Under the pieces are notes generated by a model. That model worked only from the letters and a program-made list of their open reading frames with translations. It was not told where the DNA came from and ran no database searches. 37,445 nt of DNA from Gemmataceae bacterium (GTDB taxonomy: Bacteria > Planctomycetota > Planctomycetia > Gemmatales > Gemmataceae): positions 1 to 37,445 of the forward strand of contig SHZY01000051.1 in the NCBI GenBank assembly GCA_009692065.1, in the 5' to 3' direction. Shown one piece after another: positions 24,508 through 33,898 of this stretch. Both the position numbers and the translations under genes were made by a program. Each line of letters begins with the position of its first letter. Within the stretch, counting starts at the first letter, position 1.

Positions 24508-26061
24508 ATGAACCACCGCCACGGCTGCAACCACGCCGACCATCCGCGCCTCGGCCGCCGCGAACTGCTGCAAGTCGGCGGCATGAGCCTCTTCGGCGTG
24601 GGCCTCTCCGACCTGCTGCGGCTCGAAGCGCAGGCAGCGCCCGCGCGGCGGCAAGGGCGGGCGAAGTCAGTCATCTTCATCTTCCAATCCGGCGGTCCGT
24701 CGCAGCACGAGACCTGGGACCCGAAGCCCGACGCTACCGAGGAAATCCGCGGCGAGTATGGCACCAGGGCGACGCGTCTGACGGGCGTGCGCTTCTGCGA
24801 GTATTTGCCGCGCCTGGCCGAACGGGCCGACAAGTTTTCGATCGTGCGCACGATGCACCATATCGCGGGGCGCGAGTTTCGCAACGAGCACAATAGCTGC
24901 CATTATCTTTTGCACGCGGGCACGATGGCCCTGCCCTTGGGCGACTCGAACGCCAGCATCACGGCGCCGCGCGCTGGCCGCTTCGAATGGCCGTCGATCG
25001 GTTCGCTGGTCGCGTACGCTGCGCCGACCGACCCAGGCGTCGCGCTCCCAGCGGTCATCGAGTTGCCGCGCGGCGGCGGGTATATGCGTTATCCGGGCCG
25101 CGAATCGGGCATCCTTGGGCCTCGGTTCGACCGCTGGGGCGTCGATCTGGCGCAGCCGTGCCGGGCGCCGGATGCCGCGGGGTCGTGCCCGAATTGCTTC
25201 AGCCATGATGACCCGAATGAAGCGGCCCGCGCCGCCGGTCCCGGCCCGCGCGCGTGGTGGAACAACGCCAGTTGCCGCGATGCGACGTTTCGCCTGCCCG
25301 ATATCGGCGGAACTTTGAGCGTTCCGTATCAGCAACTCGAGAACCGCGCCTCGCTCTTGGCACGCCTTGATGGCTTGCGCCGTGAGTACGACGCATCGCC
25401 CCAGCGTTCCTACGACGTTCACCGCCAGCGCGCCTTCGATTTACTCTTCACGACGCGACCCGGCGCCCAGAACCCGTTCGACCTGCGGCAAGAGTCCGAT
25501 CGCATGCGCGATCGCTATGGCCGCGAGGAATGGGGGCAGGGCTTCCTGACCGCCCGCCGGCTCGTCGAAGCGGGCGTGCGTATGGTGCAAGTCAACTTAC
25601 GCGGCTGGGACACGCACCAGAACGCCTTCCGCGATCTGAAGGGCAAGCTGCTGCCGTCGATCGATCATTGCTTGAGTGGTTTGCTCGATGATCTGGAAGA
25701 GCGCGGCTTGCTCGATGAGGTGCTGGTCGTGATGTGCGGCGAGATGGGCCGAACGCCGCGGATCAGTCCGATCACCGCAGGCGGCCGCAACGCGTCCGGC
25801 GAAATCTTCACGCCAGGCCGGCACCACTGGGGCGATGTGTTCCCCTGCTTCTTCGCCGGCGCTGGCATTCGGCCTGGCCAAATCATCGGGCAAACGGATC
25901 GCCAGGGCGGCGTGCCGGTCAGTGAAGGCTACACGCCCGAAGACCTCGCCGCGACCATCTTCCACACCTTGGGCATCGGCCCCGACCGCGAGTTCCACGA
26001 TCAAGCCGGCCGGCCGTATCGGATGACGCAAGGGGCGGCGATTCGGGGGTTGGTCAGCTGA
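24508..26061 (+). CDS. DUF1501 domain-containing protein, third copy
   Basis: The 517-residue product starts at ATG 24508 after ggagcggaggac. The N-terminus MNHRHGCNHADHPRLGRREL leads into a twin-arginine-like segment (RRELLQVGGMSLFGVG). The DUF1501 landmarks are intact: SVIFIFQSGGPSQHETWDPKPDA, HNSCHYLLHAGTMAL, WPSIGSLVAYA, RRLVEAGVRMVQVNLRGWDTH, GEMGRTPRISPI and HHWGDVFPCFFAGAGI. A CPNC motif occurs near residue 230. It belongs to the longer branch of the family with an insert around residues 165-260. The decayed copy upstream is closer in layout to this protein than to a third family. It probably functions outside the cytoplasm; the substrate is unknown. Confidence 0.93.
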   Translation: MNHRHGCNHADHPRLGRRELLQVGGMSLFGVGLSDLLRLEAQAAPARRQGRAKSVIFIFQSGGPSQHETWDPKPDATEEIRGEYGTRATRLTGVRFCEYLPRLAERADKFSIVRTMHHIAGREFRNEHNSCHYLLHAGTMALPLGDSNASITAPRAGRFEWPSIGSLVAYAAPTDPGVALPAVIELPRGGGYMRYPGRESGILGPRFDRWGVDLAQPCRAPDAAGSCPNCFSHDDPNEAARAAGPGPRAWWNNASCRDATFRLPDIGGTLSVPYQQLENRASLLARLDGLRREYDASPQRSYDVHRQRAFDLLFTTRPGAQNPFDLRQESDRMRDRYGREEWGQGFLTARRLVEAGVRMVQVNLRGWDTHQNAFRDLKGKLLPSIDHCLSGLLDDLEERGLLDEVLVVMCGEMGRTPRISPITAGGRNASGEIFTPGRHHWGDVFPCFFAGAGIRPGQIIGQTDRQGGVPVSEGYTPEDLAATIFHTLGIGPDREFHDQAGRPYRMTQGAAIRGLVS

Positions 26062-26093
26062 TCGGCATCCATAGAGTCATCTTCTGCACTCAC

Positions 26094-26351
26094 CTACCCA
26101 TTGAAATATGTATCCGCAATATCAACGGGGAAGGCTCGCCATCTGCAAAACTCGTCGTCGGAGGCCGTCCCCGCACTGGCATCGTCCACGCCGCGGGAAT
26201 TCCAGGCTGTGTTGACATGGCTATACAGATGAGCGAGCGCGATTTCGAACTCAATATCGCCGTACTCCGGTTCAGATTCAATCTGAGCGATGGTTCTCGT
26301 TAATTCCTCCTGGGCTTCTCGCAGGTGGTCCAGGATCCATTGCTTGTTCAT
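26094..26351 (-). CDS. Small conserved-looking protein of unknown function
   Basis: The 85-residue product (MNKQWILDHLREAQEELTRT and on) is mainly helical in its first half, with the acidic stretch IESEPEYGDIEFEIA, and ends with DDEFCRWRAFPVDIADTYFNG. No membrane segment or signal is present. Its ATG overlaps the stop of the DUF433-like frame as ATGA, so the two are probably translated together. DUF433 genes are often paired with a small partner in toxin-antitoxin-like modules, but the usual partner family (DUF5615) is not what is seen here. The function is unknown. Confidence 0.7.
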   Translation of the reverse strand: MNKQWILDHLREAQEELTRTIAQIESEPEYGDIEFEIALAHLYSHVNTAWNSRGVDDASAGTASDDEFCRWRAFPVDIADTYFNG

Positions 26352-26500
26352 GCGTGAAACTCCGTCATGCTAATGCACCGCGCACCACCTCGCTCGCGCT
26401 CGGCGGCGTAGGCAAGACAGGCCTGGATATCCTCGGCCGTCAGATAGGGAAAGTCATTGAGGATCTCGGCGACGCGTTCATCCAATTCTAGAATGCTCGG
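26348..26500 (-). pseudogene. DUF433 C-terminal remnant
   Basis: On the minus strand, ILELDERVAEILNDFPYLTA and EDIQACLAYAAERER match the last half of DUF433 proteins, which are small antitoxin-like DNA-binding proteins. The N-terminal half, with its GKPxIxGTRI-type motif, is absent. Upstream the frame runs into the end of the membrane protein gene at 26488, in a different frame, so the remaining sequence is not DUF433-like. The stop overlaps the start of the next gene (ATGA). A start codon for the short remnant is not evident, although a longer open frame reaches back to 26620. It looks like a truncated gene whose 5' half was lost when the upstream DNA was joined. Confidence 0.65.
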
Positions 26501-26805
26501 ACGAGCACATACACTCCCGTTGCGAGCAAAACGAGGCCCAAAACGAGCGGGAGTCCGATGACACTCCAATAGATCAACGGGTGCGACCGCTTGGTGATCC
26601 AGCCGAGGCCAACAACCCACGCGCCGCCAAAATCTCGAACGCTAAGCGCGATTGCGATAACGAAACACCCACCACAAGATGCGATCGCAAGACCACCAAG
26701 CATTTGTTTGAGATCGTCGCGCCCGACAGCTTGCGCCACCCCACCGGCAGCCGCAATGGCGAACGTGGCAACAAACGCGAAATACCACAGGAACCTCAAG
26801 CGCAA
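26488..26805 (-). CDS. Small membrane protein of unknown function
   Basis: The product of about 105 residues has three or four hydrophobic helices: LWYFAFVATFAIAAAGGVAQAV, MLGGLAIASCGGCFVIAIALSV and YWSVIGLPLVLGLVLLATGVYVLV. A TTG at 26805 follows ggaggtgag directly, another TTG lies six bases further in, and a longer TTG start at 26826 is possible, so the start is uncertain. It begins just after the stop of the DUF1501 gene and may belong to the same transcript. Its end overlaps an open frame containing the DUF433 remnant. No family was recognised. Confidence 0.6.
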   Translation of the reverse strand: MRLRFLWYFAFVATFAIAAAGGVAQAVGRDDLKQMLGGLAIASCGGCFVIAIALSVRDFGGAWVVGLGWITKRSHPLIYWSVIGLPLVLGLVLLATGVYVLVRAF

Positions 26806-26832
26806 CTCACCTCCGTCGCCGAACAATTTTGA

Positions 26833-28218
<1,386 letters not shown>

Positions 28219-28244
28219 AGATGCACTCGCAATCAAAGATCTCA

Positions 28245-28300
28245 CGCAAAGGCGCAAAGCCGCAAAGATTTAATCAGGATCAATTCTTTGCGCCTTTGCG
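28245..28300. repeat. Inverted repeat of gcaaaggcgcaaag type
   Basis: The arms cgcaaaggcgcaaag (about 28245-28259) and ctttgcgcctttgcg (about 28286-28300) are complementary. It fills the gap between the DUF1549/DUF1553 gene and the DUF1501 gene. No gene lies within it. Confidence 0.85.
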
Positions 28301-28309
28301 CGGGTCATA

Positions 28310-30664
28310 TTACTCCACATAAACAAACTCATTCGCCGACACGATCACCCGGCAAAAGCTCTGCCACGCTTGAGACCGTGAGTCGGCAGTTTTCGCGCGG
28401 GCCAGCTCGCTTTCGATACGCTGCACGAATTCGAGCGAGCGCGTGATCTCTTTCTCGCTCGGCGGCCGGCCTAGCGCTTGCGTGTAGATTCGGCGCACCC
28501 GGCCCGCATCATCGAGAGTTTTTTCCGCGAGCAGCTTGGCCGACCAGATTCGCGTCTGCTCATGCACGATTTTGCCGTTCATGAGGAAGAGGGCTTGCGG
28601 CGCGACGGTTGTCGTGGCGCGTTCGCCGCTGGAGAAGCTCGGGTCGGCGAAATCGAAGGCTTGCAACACATCGTACCCTGCACTGCGGATCACCGGCAAG
28701 TAGATCGAGCGGCGCGGGATATCGTACTTGTCGTAAATGCCGTTGGGGTAGCCCGGCACGTAGGCGCGGTTCTTGGCGACGAACAGCGTGCCGCCGACGC
28801 TGGCATCGAGACTGCTGGCGAGGACGTACAGCGAATCGCGCAGCGCTTCCGCTTCCAGCCGCCGCCGACTGTGCCGCCAGTGCAGCCGATTGTCGGGATC
28901 GATCTGGAACGCGCCTTCTTGATACGCGCCGCTCATCTGATAGGTGCTCGACAAGACGATGGCGCGGTGCATCGCCTTGATCGACCAGCCCGATTCGACG
29001 AACTGGGCCGCGAGCCAATCGAGCAATTCGGGATGCGACGGCTTGTCGCCCAAGAGGCCGAAGTTGTCCACGGTGCGCACGAGTCCCGTGCCGAAATGCC
29101 AGTGCCAGAGGCGGTTGACCATCACCCGGCTCGTCAGCGGATGCTCGGGCTGCGTGATCCACTCAGCGAATTGCAATCGGCCGCTCTGGACGGCGTCGAT
29201 CGGGGACTGCTTGAGGCTGGTGAACACGCGCGGGAACCGGCGCGGCGCCTCCTTGCCGAGGGCGAGATGATTGCCGCGCAGGTGGATGCGCAGGTCCGTC
29301 GCCTTGGCGTCGCTGACGGCCATCGCTTCAGACATCGCCGGCGTCATTTTTTCGAACTTGGCAAGCTGGGCGTGTTTCTCCTTCAAGTCGATAACGTCTT
29401 TGATTTTCTTGATCTCTTCCTTGAGTTCGGCAATTCGCTTCGTGTGCACCTTGGCTTTCTCGATGTCCCCGGCCGAGCCGTTCGGCCGTTCCTGCCAGCG
29501 GGCGACGACGCGGAAGTTGTCCATCGTCTTGGTGCTCTTCAAGATTCCCGCCAGCGCATAATAGTCGGACGACGAGATCGGATCGTACTTGTGATCGTGG
29601 CAGCGGGCACAGCCGAAGGTCATGCCAAGGAACGCCCGGCCCAGCGTGTCGAGCTGCTCGTCGATGATGTCCATCTCCATCTTGACCGGGTCGTCCTCCG
29701 CCAGCATCTTCGGACCGATGCACAGAAAGCCGGTCGCGGTGATTTCTTGGTTCTTCAAGAGGTCGCCGGCGATTTGCTCGCGAACGAACTGATCGTAAGG
29801 CTTATCGCTGTTGAAGGCGGCGATGACGTAGTCGCGATAGCGCCAGGCGTTGCCGAAGACGAGGTTCTCGTCCATGCCGTTCGAATCGGCATAGCGCACG
29901 AGGTCAAGCCAATGGCGCGCCCAGCGTTCGCCGTAGCGCGGCGACGCGAGCAATTCATCCACGACCTTGGCCAGCGCCGCTCCCCGTTTAGCGCCCGCCC
30001 CTTCGCAATCCTTGACAAATACCTCAACAACTTCAACCGGCGGCGGCAATCCAATCAGATCAAAGTACACGCGCCGAATCAAGGTCCGCGCATCAGCAGT
30101 CGGAGCGGGCTTCAAGCCTTTCGCTTCCAATCCGGCAAGAACAAACGCATCGATCGGCGAACGCACCCAGTCCGCGTTCTTCACCGTCGGCGTCGTCGGC
30201 TTCTTGACCGGCTGAAACGCCCAGTGATTGATTTGTTCTTTGGTGAAGACCGGCTCGTGATCCTTGGTGTCGATCTTGGCGACGACTTTCGCATCAGGCC
30301 ACGGCGCGCCCATCTTGATCCACGCCGTCAGGTCGGCGATTTCCTTGGCGGGCAGCTTCATCTTCGGCGGCATCTGCACGAGGCCGTCGTGGCGGATCGC
30401 CTGGATCAACAGGCTCTCGTCCGGCTTCCCGGCCTTGAAGGCAGATCCCGATCTGCCGCCCTGTACCAGGGCCGACAGCGAATCGACGCGCAGCTTCCCT
30501 TTTTGCATCTCGGGCCCATGGCACTGGAAGCAGCGATTCGCCAGCACGGGACGGACGTTGGTCTCGAAGAACTTGCGCGCGGCGGCGTCGGGCACTGGCG
30601 CCTGGCCCAGCACGGCGACGGCCGACAGTAACAGCGTGCAGAGGCTAAGCGTAAATCGTCTCAT
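28310..30664 (-). CDS. PSCyt1/DUF1549/DUF1553 protein (planctomycete cytochrome C-like)
   Basis: The 784-residue product starts with a signal peptide (MRRFTLSLCTLLLSAVAVLGQ). The PSCyt1 domain (about 30-125) carries a haem c motif CFQCH at residues 45-49. DUF1549 (PSCyt2, about 165-370) carries WARHWLDLVRYADSNGMDEN and a second CxxCH, CARCH at 352-356. A lysine-rich coiled-coil stretch follows at about 405-447. DUF1553 (PSD1, about 490-750) has VMVNRLWHWHFGTGLVRT, HRAIVLSSTYQMS and RRRLEAEALRDSLYVLASSLD. Two haem c sites suggest an exported electron carrier or a redox enzyme subunit. The adjacent DUF1501 gene is the usual partner. Residues 223-227 (AGAKR) come from half of a family A palindrome. 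Confidence 0.94.
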   Translation of the reverse strand: MRRFTLSLCTLLLSAVAVLGQAPVPDAAARKFFETNVRPVLANRCFQCHGPEMQKGKLRVDSLSALVQGGRSGSAFKAGKPDESLLIQAIRHDGLVQMPPKMKLPAKEIADLTAWIKMGAPWPDAKVVAKIDTKDHEPVFTKEQINHWAFQPVKKPTTPTVKNADWVRSPIDAFVLAGLEAKGLKPAPTADARTLIRRVYFDLIGLPPPVEVVEVFVKDCEGAGAKRGAALAKVVDELLASPRYGERWARHWLDLVRYADSNGMDENLVFGNAWRYRDYVIAAFNSDKPYDQFVREQIAGDLLKNQEITATGFLCIGPKMLAEDDPVKMEMDIIDEQLDTLGRAFLGMTFGCARCHDHKYDPISSSDYYALAGILKSTKTMDNFRVVARWQERPNGSAGDIEKAKVHTKRIAELKEEIKKIKDVIDLKEKHAQLAKFEKMTPAMSEAMAVSDAKATDLRIHLRGNHLALGKEAPRRFPRVFTSLKQSPIDAVQSGRLQFAEWITQPEHPLTSRVMVNRLWHWHFGTGLVRTVDNFGLLGDKPSHPELLDWLAAQFVESGWSIKAMHRAIVLSSTYQMSGAYQEGAFQIDPDNRLHWRHSRRRLEAEALRDSLYVLASSLDASVGGTLFVAKNRAYVPGYPNGIYDKYDIPRRSIYLPVIRSAGYDVLQAFDFADPSFSSGERATTTVAPQALFLMNGKIVHEQTRIWSAKLLAEKTLDDAGRVRRIYTQALGRPPSEKEITRSLEFVQRIESELARAKTADSRSQAWQSFCRVIVSANEFVYVE
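29985..29998 (-). repeat. Half copy of family A palindrome inside the DUF1549 gene
   Basis: The 14 bases cgtttagcgcccgc are identical to the left half of the palindromes at 20212 and 34374. On the gene strand they give AGAKR within CEGAGAKRGAALAKVVDELL, a loop between conserved DUF1549 blocks where relatives usually have fewer residues. The frame stays open. Confidence 0.7.
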
Positions 30665-30872
30665 GAGAAAGTCGTATTAACGAAGGCGGGGTCGGACCTT
30701 GGGATTCTACCCGGTTTTCGCGCGAACGCCAGTGTGGAAACCTCGCTGCCCGGGCGTTGACCACCTGGCGGAGATCTTCGTCCCGATGGGACGGCTGAAA
30801 GTAGCCCAGCACTTCAGTGCTGGGTATTGCATCCAGGCAGTTCCTGAAATCTATCCGGAAAGGCCGTTTTTC

Positions 30873-30952
30873 GGGAGGGCGAGGCTCCTGCCGAGCCGTG
30901 AAGCCGCGGAAAATTCAACGTCCCAGCGGCTCGGCAGGAGCCTCGCCCTCCC
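30873..30952. repeat. Inverted repeat, family F, copy 2
   Basis: Two 26-base arms, 30873-30898 and 30927-30952, nearly identical to those of copy 1 at 17095, with the same 28-base spacing and an unrelated centre. Confidence 0.9.
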
Positions 30953-30974
30953 ATCTACGGGCTTCCCGGATAGG

Positions 30975-31047
30975 CTCTGAGTCCCGTCAGGGACGATTGA
31001 AGCACGTGCGCTCAGGCGGTTCAGTCGTCCCTGGCGGGACTCAGAGT
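30975..31047. repeat. Inverted repeat of gagtccc-gggac type
   Basis: Arms 30975-31001 and 31021-31047 are complementary with a few mismatches. Both contain tccc-gggac cores. A short related piece lies at about 31098-31113. Confidence 0.75.
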
Positions 31048-31120
31048 TGGATGTCGCCCAACCGGCCCAGCACTGAAGTGCTGGGCTATTGTCAAGCGTC
31101 CCTGCGGGACTCGATTCGTG

Positions 31121-33532
31121 CTACGGTCGTGCGCTGTACAACACCGCTGCCATCGCTATCCGCAACGCGCTGGCGTGATCGTAGCCGACGCAATCGGGCG
31201 ACGTATTCCGTTCCAGCGCGCAACCGAGATCGTACTTGCTGTAAAGCACAACCCAGCGGCCATCGAGTTGGATGCCTTCGAGGTACGGCTCCATCGCCAC
31301 GGCCTGGCCGTTCACCTTGGTGCGGCACTTGATGTTGTCGGCCGAGATTGCTGTGCCGTTGAGTGCGGCGCTGAAGAGCCGATCGCGCGGGTCGACCGGC
31401 ACGCGGACGAGCTTCTCCTTGGTAAACAGCTCTTGCGCGAACTGGCGGAACGATTTGTCGAACTTCTCACTGCCGCAGCAGGCGTCGGCGAGCAGTAGGC
31501 CGCCGTTTTCGAGATTGAAACGGAGAGCGACAAAGTGATCGGGTTGGACGCTGAAGCGATCGCGCCCGTGCATGTACAGGAACTTCGATTCGCGGACGGT
31601 GATCGGATCTTGCAGCCCGATCGGCCTGGTCTTGAGCAGCACATCGAGTCCGTAAACCTTGTGAACGTTCTCCATCAAGTTGCGCATCGCCTTCGGAGCA
31701 GGCTGCCAATCCGCGGCATGACGAATCTGCCCAACCTGAAAGGTGCCGCGCCGGCTCGACTTCGCCTCCTCCTTCTCCATGCCGGCGATCTCGATCGGCG
31801 TGAGTCGCGGCTGCGGCGGCGTCCGGCCCGTGCCATACGCGATGATGTTGGCGCCCAGCTCGAACGCGCGCTGCGTCGGGCCGTCGCTCAGGCGATTCGA
31901 TTCCCAACGGCACGATAGATCCTGCGGGCTGTAGACCATCACCGTGCGGCAACCGACTTGCAAACCCATCAGCTTGTACGGATCGCCGGCCGTGACCGAG
32001 TTGTAACAGGTCCACACCGCATGCGTGCTTTCCAAAAGCGTCAAATCCTGGCCCCAGACATCGTTGACCCAGTCCTTGAAGCCCTTGTCGAAGTTCGGAT
32101 CGGCACAGCATGCCTCCGCGAAGATGAAGCCGCCGTTCTCCACGAAGCGTTTGATCAGCTTGATCTCGATCGCCTGAAACCGGTTCCGCGGCGATTCGTG
32201 CCCCGTGATGTACAGGATCGGCGATTGCTTCATGTCGGCGACGATCTCGGCTTCCTCCTCCGGACTGAGAACGTTGTTCTTGACGAGCCGGGCCTCGATG
32301 GCGCGGCGAATGTCATAGGTCTGCCAGGCGAGCGCCTTCTTGCCGAAGAGCTTGCCTTCCTTGGCGACATACTCGATCAGATGGCGCAGATCGTTGCGGT
32401 CGTTGTTCCAGTCGCCGTCATCCTCGCGGCGCGGCCAGTTGCCGTGGACGAGCTTGCTGATCAACACCGGCGTACGGCCCTTCGACAGGAAGAGGAGCGC
32501 GAAGCAGGTGTTGACGCTCGGCCAGCGGTCCCAGCCGCCCTGGGTCTTCCAGGCGCCGGTCGGGTCCTGCACCTTGGTAAGATGCTCGCAGCCTTCGCGG
32601 TACCAGTCGTGCTCGCCGAAGAAGCGCATGCCGGAGAGTCGGCCGGCGCGTTCGAGGCCATAGAGGTGGTAGTAGGTGCGTTGATCGAGATCGATGCGGA
32701 AGCGCTGGTTGAGCCAGTGGAAGCCCTTGGCGAGCGGCAGGTTTTCGCTGTATTTGCCGCAGTTGTTGACCTTGCCCTTGGGGAGCGGCCATTGCTCGCG
32801 GTCGTCGTTGAGCTCCATGCCGGCGATGAGGAAGCCATTGATGCCGGCGACGGTCATGGTGATCGAGGCGCCTTTTTCATTGACGGGGCCGTAGTAGGGA
32901 GAGTAGACCCACCCGCCGTCCTGCTGCTGTGTCTCGGTGTAGTAGGCGCGGATTTCCTCCCAGACCTTGCGCTCGATCGCCACGCCGGCCTGGCGCGCGT
33001 ACCACAAGGCGAGCATGGCATACTGCGAATTGGACGCATCCGATTCGCGCGTGGTGATCGCTTTGCCGTATTCCCAGCCGATGAATTTGTTGTCGCGGTA
33101 GACGCGCACATCGAGCAGCCAATCGACATTGCGTTTGATGAGCGCGCGATCCTGGGGCAAACCCGCCTCGGCGAGCGCCATCGTTTGCAAGGCGCGATCG
33201 TACACTTTCGGCGATTCGATCTTGCGCAGCGTCGCCAGGCCGTCCTGGATGGCCTTTTTGCGACCTGCTTCCAGCTTGGCATCGTCGATAACGCCGTCAC
33301 AGTGCAGGAGCGCGAGGACGGCGAGGCCGGTCATGCCGCACTGGTAGGAACCGACGCCTTCCTTGTTTTTCAGGCTGTCCCAGTTGCCGTCGCCGAGCTG
33401 TTGCTTCAGGAGGAAGTTGACGCCGTTGTTGATGCTGACATTGACTTTCTTAACGAGCGGCTCGGGCTGGCCTTGAGCTTGCACGGCGCCGGCGAAAAGC
33501 ATGGCGAGAAGAAGCGACAGGATACGCGGCAT
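31121..33532 (-). CDS. Secreted protein with prenyltransferase-like repeats and two DUF4159 domains
   Basis: The start is the ATG ending at 33532 after ggaga, giving a signal peptide (MPRILSLLLAMLFAGAVQAQ). The 803-residue product has an N-terminal half of about 400 residues made of terpenoid-cyclase/prenyltransferase-like helix repeats, with motifs such as GVGSYQCGMTGLAVLALLHC, SQYAMLALWYARQAGV and QDGGWVYSPYYGP. Two DUF4159 domains follow at about 435-620 and 650-800. Each has the pattern SPILYITGHESPRN or SKFLYMHGRDRF, then a GGFIFAEACC or GGLLLADACC block. Family members usually have one such domain. No catalytic motif is certain. It may bind glycans or lipids outside the cell. The upstream gene runs away from it. 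Confidence 0.85.
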   Translation of the reverse strand: MPRILSLLLAMLFAGAVQAQGQPEPLVKKVNVSINNGVNFLLKQQLGDGNWDSLKNKEGVGSYQCGMTGLAVLALLHCDGVIDDAKLEAGRKKAIQDGLATLRKIESPKVYDRALQTMALAEAGLPQDRALIKRNVDWLLDVRVYRDNKFIGWEYGKAITTRESDASNSQYAMLALWYARQAGVAIERKVWEEIRAYYTETQQQDGGWVYSPYYGPVNEKGASITMTVAGINGFLIAGMELNDDREQWPLPKGKVNNCGKYSENLPLAKGFHWLNQRFRIDLDQRTYYHLYGLERAGRLSGMRFFGEHDWYREGCEHLTKVQDPTGAWKTQGGWDRWPSVNTCFALLFLSKGRTPVLISKLVHGNWPRREDDGDWNNDRNDLRHLIEYVAKEGKLFGKKALAWQTYDIRRAIEARLVKNNVLSPEEEAEIVADMKQSPILYITGHESPRNRFQAIEIKLIKRFVENGGFIFAEACCADPNFDKGFKDWVNDVWGQDLTLLESTHAVWTCYNSVTAGDPYKLMGLQVGCRTVMVYSPQDLSCRWESNRLSDGPTQRAFELGANIIAYGTGRTPPQPRLTPIEIAGMEKEEAKSSRRGTFQVGQIRHAADWQPAPKAMRNLMENVHKVYGLDVLLKTRPIGLQDPITVRESKFLYMHGRDRFSVQPDHFVALRFNLENGGLLLADACCGSEKFDKSFRQFAQELFTKEKLVRVPVDPRDRLFSAALNGTAISADNIKCRTKVNGQAVAMEPYLEGIQLDGRWVVLYSKYDLGCALERNTSPDCVGYDHASALRIAMAAVLYSARP

Positions 33533-33725
33533 GGATGGGATCTCCGGGGACTCTTCCTGCGGTGTATTGTGACACGATGGCGGGGACATCGCAAGCCCCA
33601 ACGCTGGGTGGATGTCGGAGCCCGAGCGCCAAGCGAGGGGCGAAGTGTGCCCCTCGCTTGGCGCTCGGGCTCCGACATGCGGCCGCACCCTTGCTTGCGC
33701 TGCGGGCTCGTGTATATTGAGAACA
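33533..33725. other. Divergent intergenic region with a perfect 30-base hairpin
   Basis: This space between the DUF4159 gene (-) and the TPP riboswitch (+) should hold both promoters. No gene is supported. It contains the inverted repeat at 33612-33678 and a half copy of the repeat type seen at 21065 (about 33690-33709). Confidence 0.75.
33612..33678. repeat. Perfect 30-base inverted repeat
   Basis: Arms 33612-33641 (atgtcggagcccgagcgcca and on) and 33649-33678 are exact reverse complements around a 7-base loop. It is likely a small repeat element. It stands in the promoter region of the riboswitch transcript. Confidence 0.9.
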
Positions 33726-33804
33726 ATCGCTAGGGGTGTCCGCGGCGGCGGACTGAGAGCAAACCCTGGGACCTGATCCGGATCATGCCGGCGTGGGAAA
33801 GCGA
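33726..33804 (+). promoter_or_regulatory. TPP riboswitch (THI box)
   Basis: The conserved parts are all present: aggggtgtc, gactgagagc, aaaccctgggacctgatccg, gatcatgccggcgtgggaaa and a closing P1 helix formed by tcgct and agcga. This is the thiamine pyrophosphate aptamer. It precedes the small membrane protein gene at 33899 and thiC at 34438, which would be turned down when TPP is plentiful. The switching element is unclear. A GC-rich hairpin (cccgcagccgaaaggcggcg) lies at about 33861 and could control access to the ribosome binding site. Confidence 0.93.
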
Positions 33805-33898
33805 TGCCACTCTTGACACGGCGCAGCCGCTTCCCCCCTCTTGACATCCATTACGCCCGCAGCCGAAAGGCGGCGGGGTCGAGCCGCAAGGCCACGCC

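Larger units (their letters stand above)
30804..31087. repeat. Pair of related palindromes gcccagcac-t-cagtgctggg
   Basis: The 21-22 base palindromes at 30804-30824 (centre acttcagt) and 31066-31087 (centre actgaagt) are mirror copies of each other. They bracket the family F repeat and the second inverted repeat, so the whole block looks like nested insertions of small elements. Confidence 0.8.
30665..31120. other. Repeat-rich intergenic region
   Basis: No gene is supported in this 456-base gap between two minus-strand genes. It must hold the promoter of the cytochrome-like gene. It contains a palindrome gcccagcacttcagtgctgg (30804 on) repeated with a change at 31066-31087, a family F inverted repeat at 30873-30952 and an inverted repeat pairing 30975-31001 with 31021-31047 (ctctgagtcccgtcagggac and its mirror). 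A further cgtccctgcgggactc follows at about 31098. Confidence 0.8.

Noticed and set aside
28478..30631. Long open frame of 717 codons on the plus strand
   Set aside because: It mirrors the PSCyt1/DUF1549/DUF1553 gene, whose haem motifs and signal peptide are on the minus strand.
31958..33733. Long open frame of 591 codons on the plus strand
   Set aside because: It is antisense to the DUF4159 gene and shows no recognisable domain.
33811..33850. Two ttgaca-like boxes after the TPP riboswitch
   Set aside because: No matching -10 box at a proper distance was seen, and the boxes lie in the expected switching region.
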